From assembly GCA_964017235.1 (NCBI GenBank), contig OZ024935.1:92503207-92567206 (forward strand): a stretch of 64,000 nt of DNA, read 5' to 3'. This DNA is from Sabellastarte sp. h YS-2021 (Eukaryota > Annelida > Polychaeta > Sabellida > Sabellidae). The first letter of the stretch is position 1. The number at the start of each line of letters is the position of its first letter. A program made the position numbers and the translations under genes. Of this stretch, positions 42,230-54,045 are shown piece after piece. The notes under the pieces were generated by a model. It saw only the letters and a program-made list of their open reading frames with translations, was not told the DNA's origin and searched no databases.

Positions 42230-45200
42230 CACTTTAGTAGCTATTACTCTGCCATCCAAAGAGCTCAGTTCTGCAACTTCAATATGTGGTAGATCACCCA
42301 AAAGTAGGTGAATGACTTATTTAGAAGAAATTGCCTACCTGTAATACTTTTAGAGATAAAAGATATTTGCTCATTTTAGTAGCTATTACTCAGTTATCCA
42401 AAGAGCTACAGTTCTGCAACTTCACTATGTGGTAGATCACCCAAAAGTAGGTGAATGACTTATTTAGCAGAAATTGCCTACCTGTAATACTTTTAGAGAT
42501 AAAAGACATTTACTCATTTTAGTAGCTATTACTCAGTTATCCAAAGAGCTACAGTTCTGCAACTTCACTATGTGGTAGATCACCCAAAAGTAGGTGAATG
42601 ACTTATTTAGAAGAAATTGCCTACCTGTAATACTTTTAGAGATAAAAGACATTTACTCATTTTGGTAGCTATTACTCACCTATCCAAAGAGCTACAGCTC
42701 TGCAACTTCACTATGTGGTAGATCAGCCAAAAGTAGGTGATTGACTTATTTAGAAGAAATTGTCTACCTGTAATACTTTTAGAGATAAAGGACATTTACT
42801 CATTTTAGTAGCTATTACTCAGCTATCCAAAGAGCTACAGTTCTGCAACTTCACTATGTGGTAGATGACCCAAAAGTAGGTGAATGACTTATTTAGAAGA
42901 AATTGCCTACCTGTAATACTTTTAGATATAAAAGACATTTACTCATTTTAGTAGCTATTATTCAGCTATCCAAAGAGCTACAGTTCTGCAACTTCACTAT
43001 GTGATAGATCACCCAAAAGTAGGTGATTGACTTATTTAGAAGAAATTGTCTACCTGTAATACTTTTAGAGATAAAAGACATTTACTCATTTTAGTAGCTA
43101 TTACTCAGCTATCCAAAGAGCTACAGTTCTGCAACTTCACTATGTGGTAGATCACCCAAAAGTAGGTGAATGACTTATTTAGAAGAAATTGCCTACCTGT
43201 AATACTTTTAGAGATAAAAGACATTTACTCATTTTAGTAGCTATTACTCAGCTATCCAAAGAGCTACAGTTCTGCAACTTCACTATGTGGTAGATCACCC
43301 AAAAGTACGTGAATGACTTATATAGAAGAAATTGCCTACCTGTAATACTTTTAGAGATAAAAGACATTTGCTCATTTTAGTAGCTATTACTCAGTTATCC
43401 AAAGAGCTACAGTTCTGCAACTTCACTATGTGGTAGATCACCCAAAAGTAGGTGAATGACTTATTTAGAAGAAATTGCCTACTTGTAATACTTTTAGAGA
43501 TAAAAGACATTTACTCATTTTAGTAGCTATTACTCAGCTATCCAAAGAGATACAGTTCTGCAACTTCACTATGTGGTAGATCACCCAAAAGTAGGTCAAT
43601 GACTTATTAGAAGAAATTGCCTACCTGTAATACTTTTAGAGATAAAAGACATTTACTCATTTTAGTAGCTATTACTCAGCTATCCAAAGAGATACAGTTC
43701 TGCAACTTCAATATGTGGTAGATCACCCAAAAGTAGGTGAATGACCTATTTAGAAGAAATTGCCTACCTGTAATACTTTTAGAGATAAAAGACATTTGCT
43801 CATTTTAGTAGCTATTACTCAGTTATCCCAAGAGATACAGTTCTGCAACTTCACTATGTGGTAGATCACCCAAAAGTACGTGAATGACTTATTTAGAAGA
43901 AATTGCCTACCTGTAATACTTTTAGAGATAAAAGACATTTACTCATTTTAGTAGCTATTACTCAGCTATCCAAAGAGCTACAGTTCTGCAACTTCTCTAT
44001 GTGGTAGATGACCCAAAAGTAGGTGAATGAGTTATTTAGAAGAAATTGTGTATCTGTAAAACTTTTAGAGATAAAAGACATTTACTCATTTTAGTAGCTA
44101 TTACTCAGCTATCCAAAGAGATACAGTTCTGCAACTTCAATATGTGGTAGATCACCCAAAAGTAGGTGAATGACCTATTTAGAAGAAATTGCCTACCTGT
44201 AATACTTTTAGAGATAAAAGACATTTACTCATTTTGGTAGCTATTACTCACCTATCCAAAGAGCTACAGCTCTGCAACTTCACTATGTGGTAGATCAGCC
44301 AAAAGTAGGTGATTGACTTATTTAGAAGAAATTGTCTACCTGTAATACTTTTAGAGATAAAGGACATTTACTCATTTTAGTAGCTATTACTCAGCTATCC
44401 AAAGAGCTACAGTTCTGCAACTTCACTATGTGGTAGATGACCCAAAAGTAGGTGAATGACTTATTTAGAAGAAATTGCCTACCTGTAATACTTTTAGATA
44501 TAAAAGACATTTACTCATTTTAGTAGCTATTATTCAGCTATCCAAAGAGCTACAGTTCTGCAACTTCACTATGTGATAGATCACCCAAAAGTAGGTGATT
44601 GACTTATTTAGAAGAAATTGTCTACCTGTAATACTTTTAGAGATAAAAGACATTTACTCATTTTAGTAGCTATTACTCAGCTATCCAAAGAGCTACAGTT
44701 CTGCAACTTCACTATGTGGTAGATCACCCAAAAGTAGGTGAATGACTTATTTAGAAGAAATTGCCTACCTGTAATACTTTTAGAGATAAAAGACATTTAC
44801 TCATTTTAGTAGCTATTACTCAGCTATCCAAAGAGCTACAGTTCTGCAACTTCACTATGTGGTAGATCACCCAAAAGTACGTGAATGACTTATATAGAAG
44901 AAATTGCCTACCTGTAATACTTTTAGAGATAAAAGACATTTGCTCATTTTAGTAGCTATTACTCAGTTATCCAAAGAGCTACAGTTCTGCAACTTCACTA
45001 TGTGGTAGATCACCCAAAAGTAGGTGAATGACTTATTTAGAAGAAATTGCCTACTTGTAATACTTTTAGAGATAAAAGACATTTACTCATTTTAGTAGCT
45101 ATTACTCAGCTATCCAAAGAGATACAGTTCTGCAACTTCACTATGTGGTAGATCACCCAAAAGTAGGTCAATGACTTATTAGAAGAAATTGCCTACCTGT

Positions 45201-45960
45201 AATACTTTTAGAGATAAAAGACATTTACTCATTTTAGTAGCTATTACTCAGCTATCCAAAGAGATACAGTTCTGCAACTTCAATATGTGGTAGATCACCC
45301 AAAAGTAGGTGAATGACCTATTTAGAAGAAATTGCCTACCTGTAATACTTTTAGAGATAAAAGACATTTGCTCATTTTAGTAGCTATTACTCAGTTATCC
45401 CAAGAGATACAGTTCTGCAACTTCACTATGTGGTAGATCACCCAAAAGTACGTGAATGACTTATTTAGAAGAAATTGCCTACCTGTAATACTTTTAGAGA
45501 TAAAAGACATTTACTCATTTTAGTAGCTATTACTCAGCTATCCAAAGAGCTACAGTTCTGCAACTTCTCTATGTGGTAGATGACCCAAAAGTAGGTGAAT
45601 GAGTTATTTAGAAGAAATTGTGTATCTGTAAAACTTTTAGAGATAAAAGATATTTACTCATTTTAGTAGCTATCACTCACCTGTCCAAAGAGCTACAGTT
45701 CTGCAACTTCACTATGTGGTAGATCACACAAAAGTAGGTGAATGACTTATTTAGAAGAAATTGCCTATGTGTAATATTTTTAGAGATAAAAGACATTTAC
45801 TCATTTTGGTAGCTATTACTCAGCTATCCAAAGAGCTACAGTTGTGCAACTTCACTATGTGGTAGATCACCCAAAAGTAGGCGAATGACTTATTTAGAAG
45901 AAATTGCCTACCTATAATACTTTTAGAGATAAAAGACATTTACTCATTTTAGTAGCTCTT
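42230..45960. repeat. 143-bp tandem satellite, about 26 copies
   Basis: The unit contains TAGTAGCTATTACTCAGCTA, TCCAAAGAGCTACAGTTCTG, CAACTTCACTATGTGGTAGA, TCACCCAAAAGTAGGTGAAT and GCCTACCTGTAATACTTTTA. The period measured at several points is exactly 143 bp. One unit type lacks a T in GACTTATTAGAAG. Units differ by a few bases, and the pattern of variants repeats with a 1572-bp period. The outer units are the most diverged, as is usual for arrays. Confidence 0.95.
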
Positions 45961-46029
45961 GCTCAGCTATCTACTCACTTAGCTATTGACCTACATCTGC
46001 AAAAGCAACAAAAATATAAAGGACACAGG

Positions 46030-48250
46030 AAAGTAAGCTTTTGAAAAAGTAGATGAATAACAAATGAAAAGATTTGCCTAACTTTGGTACTTGTGAAGGT
46101 ATTTGACATTTATTTCCATCATAATTTTGCTACAAATAAGAAAATAGCTATTGCTCACTTATGACATGCAATGGAACCCCAAACGATATGCCATCTTATA
46201 GTTAAGGAAAAAGTAGCTGAACAAATTGTTTTAGGAAAATCCTGTAACTGCAGTAGTTTTTCAGTTACAATGGATTTACTCAACAGTCACAATTTCAAAG
46301 TAGCTATTACTCAGCTGTCCAGTGTGCAACAGGTTTGCTGCTTTATTATCTGATAGCTCATCAAAAACTAGATGAATAACATATTTGAAAATATTTCCCT
46401 AACTTGAATACTTTTGAAGATATTTGAAATTTACTTATGTTGTTATTTTGCTACAAATAAGAAAATAGCTATTACTCACTTATGGCATGCAACAGAACCC
46501 CAAACTATATGCCATCTTATAGTTAAGGAAAAAGTAGCTGAATAACATATTTTAGGAAAATACTCTAACTGCAATAGTTTTAGAGTTACAATGGATTTAC
46601 TCAACAGTCACAATTTCAAAGTAGCTATTACTCAGCTATCCAATGTGCAACAGGTCTGAAACTTTACTATGTGATAGCTTATCAAAAACTAGATGAATAA
46701 CATATTTGAAAAGAATTCCCTAATTTTAATACTTTTGAAGATATTTGAAATTTACTCATGTCGTTATTTTGCTTCAAATAAGAAAATAGCTATTACTCAC
46801 TTATGGCATGCAATAGAATCCCAAACTGTATACCATCTTATAGTTAAGGACAAAGTAGCTGAATAACATATTTTAGGAAAATACTCTAACTGCAATAGTT
46901 TTGTAGTTACAATGGATTTACTCAACAGTCACAATTTCAAAGTAGCTATTACTCAGCTATCCAATGTGCAACAGGTCTGAAACTTTACTATGTGATAGCT
47001 TACCAAAAACTAGATGAATAACATATTTGAAAAGAATTCCCTAATTTTAATACTTTTGAAGATCTTTGAAATTTACTCATGTCGTTATTTTGCTTCAAAT
47101 AAGGAAATAGCTATTACTCACTTATGGCATGCAATAGAATCCCAAACTGTATGCCATCTTATAATTAAGGACAAAGTAGCTGAACAACATATTTTAGGAA
47201 AATACTCTAACTGCACTAGTTTTGGAGTTACAATGGATTTACTCAACAGTCACAATTTCAAAGTAGCTATTACTCAGCTATCCAATGTGCAACAGATCTG
47301 AAACTTTACTATGTGATAGCTTACCAAAAACTAGATGAATAACATATTTGAAAAGAATTCCCTAACTTTAATACTTTTGAAGATATTTGACATTTACTGA
47401 TGTCATTATTTTGCTACAAATAAGAAAATAGCTATTACTCACTTATGGCATGCAATAGAACCCCAAACTATATGGCATCTTATAATTAAGGACAAAATAG
47501 CTGAACAACATATTTTAGGAAAATACTCTAACTGCACTAGTTTTGGAGTTACAATGGATTTACTCAACTGTAGAATTTCAAAGTAGCTATTACTCAGCTA
47601 TCCAATGTGCAACAGATCTGAAACTTTACTATGTGATAGCTTATCAAAAAGTAGATGAATAACATATTTGAAAAGAATTCCCTAACTTTAATACTTTTGA
47701 AGATATTTGACATTGACTTATGTCATTATTTTGCTACAAATAAGAAAATAGCTATTACTCACTTATGGCATGCAATAGAACCCCAAACTATATACCATCT
47801 TATAGTTAAGGACAAAGTAGCTGAACAACATATTTTAGGAAAATACTCTAACTGCACTAGTTTTGGAGTTACAATGGATTTACTCAACTGTAGAATTTCA
47901 AAGTAGCTATTACTCAGCTATCCAATGTGCAATAGATCTGAAACTTTACTATGTGATAGCTTATCAAAAAGTAGATGAACAACATATTTGAAAAGAATTC
48001 CCTAACTTTAATACTTTTGAAGATATTTGACATTTACTTATGTCATTATTTTGCTACAAATAAGAAAATAGCTATTACTCACTTATGGCATGCAATAGGA
48101 CCCCAAATTATGTACCATCTTATAGCTAAGGACAAAGTAGCTGAACAACATATTTGAAGAAAAAGTTGTAACTGCAATAGTTTTTGAGTTATGAGCCCTT
48201 TACTCCAAGTAGCTAAGATTGCTATTACTCACTTATCTTTAGGCCTAAGT
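46030..48250. repeat. 321-bp tandem satellite, about 7 copies
   Basis: The motif CTTATGGCATGCAATAGAAC recurs at 46165, 46486, 46807, 47128, 47449, 47769 and 48089, a period of 320-321 bp. Each unit contains two TAGCTATTACTCA blocks. The half with CAGCTATCCAATGTGCAACA and CTTTACTATGTGATAGCTTA aligns with the 143-bp unit next door, and the other half is a more distant relative. Short ORFs that recur here are only translations of the repeat. Confidence 0.92.
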
Positions 48251-48390
48251 CCATAAAACCAAAAATATTTTCGAGGGCGTGAAAATTCATTGGGACAATT
48301 AATTTACAAAAAATCTGTAGCTGTAGTAGTTTTGGAGAAATCTGCGTGACTAACTAACGCACACACGCACGCACGCACAGGCATCATTTC

Positions 48391-48431
48391 ATAATCTCCC
48401 TCCCGGGCTAAAGCCCGGCGGGAGATAATAA
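48391..48431. other. GC-rich terminal hairpin of the satellite element
   Basis: CCGGGCT-AA-AGCCCGG forms a perfect 7-bp stem with a 2-nt loop. It is extended outward by ATAATCTCCC paired with GGGAGATAAT (one mismatch), for a total of about 17 paired bases. Its outer arm is the same CTCCCGCC motif found inverted at the left end of the element. It is probably the 3' end signal of the element. Confidence 0.8.
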
Positions 48432-50457
48432 CTTTTTACCGTGAAGTTATAATGGAAATGTTACTTGCATGTCTAAGCCTGTTAAAAAGTAACCTAAATC
48501 TGTTCGCTCACTGAAATCTTTGAATCTTTATCTAGCTTTGAACCGCATGCTATTTTAACAATAATAAATAATTAACATGTGTTGGTCCAGAGTTGTAGGA
48601 ACATTTATTGCTAATAGCATTACAGTTATTAAGAGGTTTAAAAGGATAACCACATTGTATATATGTTCATGGTCGTTTCACAACCTTGGCCATTTCAAAA
48701 CTAAATTATGCATTTGGCCCTTTCAAAACCTTACTTGGTTTCAAAACGGCTTGGCTGCTTCAAAACCTAACTGATCAGAGTTACGTAAGCTATGGTCTTC
48801 AATAGGGCCTTTGACGTGAAAGGATTTCATATGCAGGCAATTAGTGGCTTCATCAGCTATAGTAAGCTATGAACTTCAATTGTGTCTGCTGTTTTAATAT
48901 ACTGATTAGTTTGTGATTAGTCTATGACCTGACAGTAACAGAAATTAAATGCAATTAACCTTTACACATTAAAACAATACACATGAAAGGATGGCTTCCT
49001 CCCTGACACTGTGTTAGTTATTCCTTTGATGATGATTTGTTAAACACTCTTAAGTAACTGATTCGATTTCCCCTGTATTAAGGAATCAAAGAAAAGTCCT
49101 TTAATTATAACAAAGTACAAACTTGGTAGGATTAAGACTGTTTTCAACACATCTTCAATTGCATAGTTTATAAAGCTGGACACCAAAATTGCATTATAAA
49201 GATTACAAAAAGTATACCAGTAATAATATCTTAGTTCCAGTATATATTAGTAATAATTGACATTATATAGTGTAAAATAATTATGGAAATACTGGTTGTT
49301 AAAAACCGGTGAGGTGGTTTCTAAGTGGCCATCAGATTTATTTGGGAGTTTCGAAATGGCCAATGGTTTCAAACGGCAGTAACATATATCCCCCATTTTT
49401 TTTGAAAGGATATATATACCTGTTAATATTTTAAAGGAGAATAGTGATGACGCATCCTCATTTAACTATGGGGCATAGCAGCAATTAACCCTCTAAACCA
49501 CTTCAGCCTTGTGGTCATATTCGCGAAAGGCCTTATATGGCCAAATCTTAGGCTTAATTAGTTAGCTATATATTTGTACAATAAAAGTTAAGCCTACGTT
49601 TTTTCCCCATTGACCTTACGTGAATACGACCCCTGTTGTACATGCATGTACAAATGGTCATGTGATCGGAATTAGCGAATCAAATTGACATATTTAACAC
49701 TGAAATACGGTAATAATGAGAATTAAAAGTTTAACATTCTTCATCAATATAAAAGACTTTAAAAGCGGGCTAAATGCATACACGTTTGACTAATAAAAAA
49801 TTACCAAAAAAATCCTACCTCTTTATGAAACGGGCACAAACTTTAACTCAACATATCCAGTAGTATATATTCCGTTTTGATTTGTAATTTAGTACCCCAT
49901 ACGTACAACTCACCCAAATGTTCTATATTTTAGGCAATGTATGCTCAATTTACTTCTAAAGTTATAGACAACATACAAATCAAACAAAATAAGCATTAAT
50001 AATCTTTATGAAAGACGCAAATACACAGATATTTTGCAACCGATTGCTAAATATGGTGAATTCTTCCAAGGGATCAATAAACACAGTCAGTTTTTGATAT
50101 AGCTCACATGAATCTCTAGTGTAAGTCTATGTAATTTACGCATCCGTTAGAGTTACAGGTATAATAGTGATATTTTTAGAATCAGAAGATAATTAGAAAG
50201 ATACCTTTAATTTTGTATATCTATTTCCTTATAAGGGTTCGTCTCCATATGTATAGTTTAGGGGACCCAACTTTAATCTGCAAAACAGTGTATTGGGTGA
50301 GTGGAGTTTCTGTCAGTATAATTTAAAAGGGCCTTTATCTGAAGATATGACCTTGTTGAAGAGTTCACCGCCCATACTTGACTTCTGACCTCTTTTCACC
50401 TAGCTTTCATGGTTACAAATAACTTTAGGGTAATTGTAATTTAGTATATCTTGTCAT

Positions 50458-50690
50458 TTATTTATTTGGGGTTTTTACGTCGCTTTCAACACTGTACAGG
50501 TCATATCATGACGGGTAGTTGGAAGGACAGAGGAAACCAGTACATACAGTTGGTCAGGGTTCTGTACTGTAAACTGCCGACCAACGGCAAGCAACTACCA
50601 GCTTCCCCACTTGAGGCCGTGCCGGGGACCGAACCCCAGCCTCAGAGGAGGGAGGGGAGAGTGTTAGCACTCTGCCACCGTGGCCCCCAA
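50458..50690 (-). mobile_element. SINE-A copy 3 (full length)
   Basis: On the minus strand GGGGGCCACGGTGGCAGAGT begins the tRNA-like head. CCTCAAGTGGGGAAGCTGGT and GCCGTTGGTCGGCAGTTTAC form the body, and GTTGAAAGCGACGTAAAAAC then CCC(AAAT)n the tail. Target duplication: TATATCTTGTCAT (50445-50457) and TATAGCTTGTCAT (50691-50703), one mismatch. This is the best full-length copy of the family in the window. Confidence 0.88.
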
Positions 50691-52214
50691 TATAGCTTGT
50701 CATAACATGTTACTATGATGGTTTTTTCACCACAAAATGTATTTGGCAATATTGGGTAAAATTGTTTTATTTCCCAGTTCCAAGTAACTATTGGTAAGTC
50801 TTGATGATATTGCACAGATAAATACAGATTGCTTTGCAAATATTTGTAAAACCATGTAACATGCTGTATATGAGAAAGTCCTTATATCAGACATTAGAGG
50901 TGCATTGTACAAAGAATAGCTCTTTCTTTCTGTTGCATTAAAATTCAAGAAACGTCTTAAGCATTACAAAAGGCTGTACAGTTGATGATTTTTATGTCCT
51001 TCTCTCTGAATAACACAAGTGTGCAGTTTTCATTTGAAATAAATTTTAAAATATATTAATTTTCTACAAATGGCTATACCATTCATGTTTTTCATTTGAC
51101 ACTTGTTTTCAGTGCCATGAGACAAATATTCGAGCAAATGTTTTTTTTTTAATTACAATACCGTTATCATATTTGTTTCTTGTTTTGTGATATATATTTT
51201 ATTTTACTTTTAGGTATTTTCAAATGCGACTTAAATCTCACTGTGTTTTCACAATAATGTAGTATATGATAAAACTTCTTTTTTTTACAGAGATACTGAG
51301 TCAAATGTGATTAAGATCCAAAGATGGGTGTGGGTATAAAGCATAACGGTATTTTCCGTGCGACAATCTAGTTCGAAAACTGTCTATGCTTATAACTTCC
51401 TCATCCCATTCTAGAAGCGCCTTCCTTTTGCTAAAGTGGTTAATTTAGTTCATATTCAGAAGTAGCATATACATGTACATATACATGTACATATACATGA
51501 AAACAGACATTTAGCGATCAATAGAAAGATCCCTTAATTCAGGTGTGTCTGTGTTTGCATGCAGAAAGGGGGGGGGGGGGGGGGGGGGGCGGTCACAGAG
51601 TAGGCAGAACAGTGACATTTCAATATGTTGGCAAGTTTACAGGTAGAAATGAGGCATATTCCTTGGTGAATTCACAGTTACAGAAGAATTCCTTATATGA
51701 TATATGAAAAGAAAATTTGATTAACAGTATGTTGGACGCAATTCTAAGTTTTGACGATGCGTGTCTTATTTTGGCTTGTGAAAGACAGAGTGAGCATAAA
51801 TATTTCTTATTAGTTTTCACGTAAGCATATGTATTTGTATTCATCCCCATATGATAAACAATGAAAATGGCTTTTTTTATAAAATAAACACTCCACAAGT
51901 TATATGTGTGTGTAAAAGACAGTATAAAAGGCAGGAAACTGAAAATATTTTTAAAAATTAAAATTTTAGTAAAATTTTTAAATGCTTAAGTAAAGTGTAT
52001 AGCCAAACATATATTGAACACTTTCCCTCCATAATCCAACGTTGAATTTTTTTGCACATCGTGTGCATTTCCGTCCAGTTTTTTGCCCACATCAATTCTT
52101 TTTCACCCATGACACCCAGCTTGTTGGTCAGGCAGTCAAACAACGGAGAAATATCTGGACTGTATTTCAGAATCCATGAGGTATAAGCAGTTCAAACATG
52201 GGAAGGCCACTGGT

Positions 52215-52570
52215 TAGGGGCGTTTTTTGTGTACAATGTCATGGTGTGACATTGGTTTGTTCTTTGTCATAGTGACCCTGGAATTTAAAATGTTGTCAAG
52301 ACTATGTATGAGAAAGCCACAAGATGTAAGAAGATAATACCTGGCAGGGATACTGGTTTCTTTGTGTTGATGTGAAACGTTCTGATGATACCTTGATTTG
52401 AACTTTGACCTTGCCATAGTGACCTCAACCTTTAAAAATTCTTGTCTGGGCTTCATCTCGTGAACCATAGGTTGTAGGAAATTGATACTTGTGAGTTTGG
52501 GCGGTGTTCATGTTGTGAACTTTATTTGACATTTGACCTTGGTATAATGACCGTGATGTCAAGACCTGAA
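52215..52570 (-). repeat. AGGTCA-rich tandem repeat, minus-strand fragment
   Basis: On the minus strand it shows AAGGTCAAAGTTCAAATCAA, AAGGTTGAGGTCACTATGGC and TTTAAATTCCAGGGTCACTA, with units of about 130-150 bp. It is the same family as 3649-4690 and 58678-59424, more diverged. Confidence 0.6.
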
Positions 52571-52579
52571 GTCAAAGTT

Positions 52580-52722
52580 TTGGGTTTTACATTCCGCTCA
52601 ACAGCCAGGCTCACACTGGGACATGCCCTCTGCATGGCCACTTGCAGGGCCGAACCCACACAGAGGTGACAGCCTGTGATTAGATGTTAAATTGCTAATG
52701 ACTAGCGCAGAGAGGACCTCTA
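52580..52722 (-). mobile_element. SINE-D copy (diverged)
   Basis: The minus-strand head GAGGTCCTCTCTGCGCTAGT then CATTAGCAATTTAACATCTA matches 34050-34105. The 3' part GCTGTTGAGCGGAATGTAAA resembles the tail shared by SINE-A and SINE-C. The (AAAT)n tract is not preserved. Confidence 0.6.
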
Positions 52723-53224
52723 TTACAGTACAGAATAGATCTTTGTGATCTTTTTGTCAGGATGCACTAGTCTTATTTTGAGGGATTTTTCTTTGAGTCA
52801 ATGGGCAAATTCGTGGAATTAATAAAGTTAATGATAATGAAGTTTATTTCTGATAATCCCTTCAAGTTTTTATTATTTTTGCGAAGAACAGAAAAAAAAT
52901 AATGATTTCTGTATATTATCTCTAAATTCCTATCACATTAGTTGTTTTGGATGGTTTCATAATTTGTGATCTAAAGTGGTCGACAGTAATGTTAGTAATT
53001 TGCAAAGTGATCATAAATTTTTGTATGATCACTTTATTAATGATTTATAAAATGATCAGTAAAATGAGATCCATGTCCTTGGTGACCTACTGCTCCCTGT
53101 CAGAACTACAAAAGCACCTGAACTAGTCACAAAACACCATATGGAATAATGACAAAGAGCTTGTCTGGTACCCAGACTGCTTTCTCGTTCTTGTTTTAGA
53201 GATCACTTGTTTGTCTTCTGACTT

Positions 53225-53430
53225 TCATGGACTGTGGCTCAGCATGATCAATATTTGTCTGCTCACTGAAGTTAAGTGGCAATGGGCTACGTTAGTACTT
53301 GGGATGTGTCTGAGTTGGAATTTCTTTGTGTCCCCAGACTTTCATAAATTCCAGTACACTACTCATGTCTCTGATGGCTTTGTGCTCGCACTAGGGGACC
53401 CAAACACCCTTTGACCTTGTTTTCTCTAAG
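53225..53430 (+). mobile_element. 5S-rRNA-like repeat (SINE3-type), copy 2
   Basis: CACTGAAGTTAAGTGGCAAT then GGGCTACGTTAGTACTTGGG (53265-53304) tracks the 3' half of 5S rRNA (GAAGTTAAG..., TTAGTACTTGG-ATG). In places it is closer to 5S than copy 1, for example GAAGTTAAG and TTAGTACTTGG. The downstream part (TGTCTCTGATGGCTTTGTGC, TTTGACCTTGTT) matches copy 1. It is not a functional 5S gene, since the 5' half is not recognisable. Confidence 0.6.
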
Positions 53431-53807
53431 TTCAGCTGGTTATATGCAATAACACTCATAAGAACATCAGAAAATCTTTAACCAAGCAATGTTTTAGAAT
53501 TTGCTGCTGATGTTATTGAGCATATCAAGAAATTATGGCCTAAACCTGTTGATTATTAATCAACATACAATGACAACATATAATAGTACAATACCCACAT
53601 TACTTTAAACATTACACTACATCACCATACCATACCTACATTACATTAAACATGACACTACATACATTACAATACAATTAGGCTAAAATGTTTGGTATTT
53701 TTTATTGAAACCAAGTATGTAAATATTACTGTATATATACTTAGTGTTTTTACAGGTATATGTGAATAAGACACTGGAAAACAGTATGCAGTACCGCCTC
53801 ACTAGCG

Positions 53808-54045
53808 GGTCGGGGGGGGGGGGGGGGGGGGTTAGGGGGTTCTAACCCCCCCTTGAAAAATAATGTAAAGGGGTTCAACCCAAAGTGCAAAATTATTTCC
53901 TGAGACTGGTGTTAAATTTACAGGAAACACACTATATTTTTAACAAAAATTATTTTTTTTCCCTGGGGCATGCCCCCGACCCCCTAGTTATGGTATATCT
54001 GATGTGAGCCCCCACCTTACTTAAAAGCTGGATCCACCCCTGCGC
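53808..54045 (-). repeat. Repeat P copy 2, starting at poly(G)
   Basis: The inverse of 15000-15240: a poly(G) tract (53813-53830), then TTGAAAAATAATGTAAAGGG, TTCAACCCAAAGTGCAAAAT, GGGGCATGCCCC and GTGAGCCCCCACCTTACTTA. The two copies are perhaps 80-85% alike by eye. Confidence 0.7.

Larger units (their letters stand above)
42066..48431. mobile_element. Satellite-bearing element with inverted CTCCCGCC motifs and a right-end hairpin
   Basis: A left motif TTATCTCCCGCC (42095-42106) is mirrored by GGCGGGAGATAA (48417-48428). Between them lie only tandem repeats: 143-bp units (42230-45960), 321-bp units (46030-48250) and a unique right part ending in GCACACACGCACGCACGCAC and a GC hairpin. This is the layout of 'pearl'-type and other Helentron-derived non-autonomous elements of bivalves. 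No Rep/helicase gene is present. The assignment to that class is an inference. A similar 21-bp sequence (AATAACTTTTTTACTGTGAA near 42044 and AATAACTTTTTACCGTGAAG at 48427) lies at both borders. Confidence 0.55.

Noticed and set aside
47014..48157. Recurring short ORFs with near-identical proteins (MNNIFEKNSL...)
   Set aside because: They are translations of the 321-bp satellite and repeat with its period. There are no splice sites and no sign of coding selection.
53225..53430. Functional 5S rRNA gene
   Set aside because: Only the 3' half is recognisable and it carries many changes. The downstream sequence is shared with another repeat copy.
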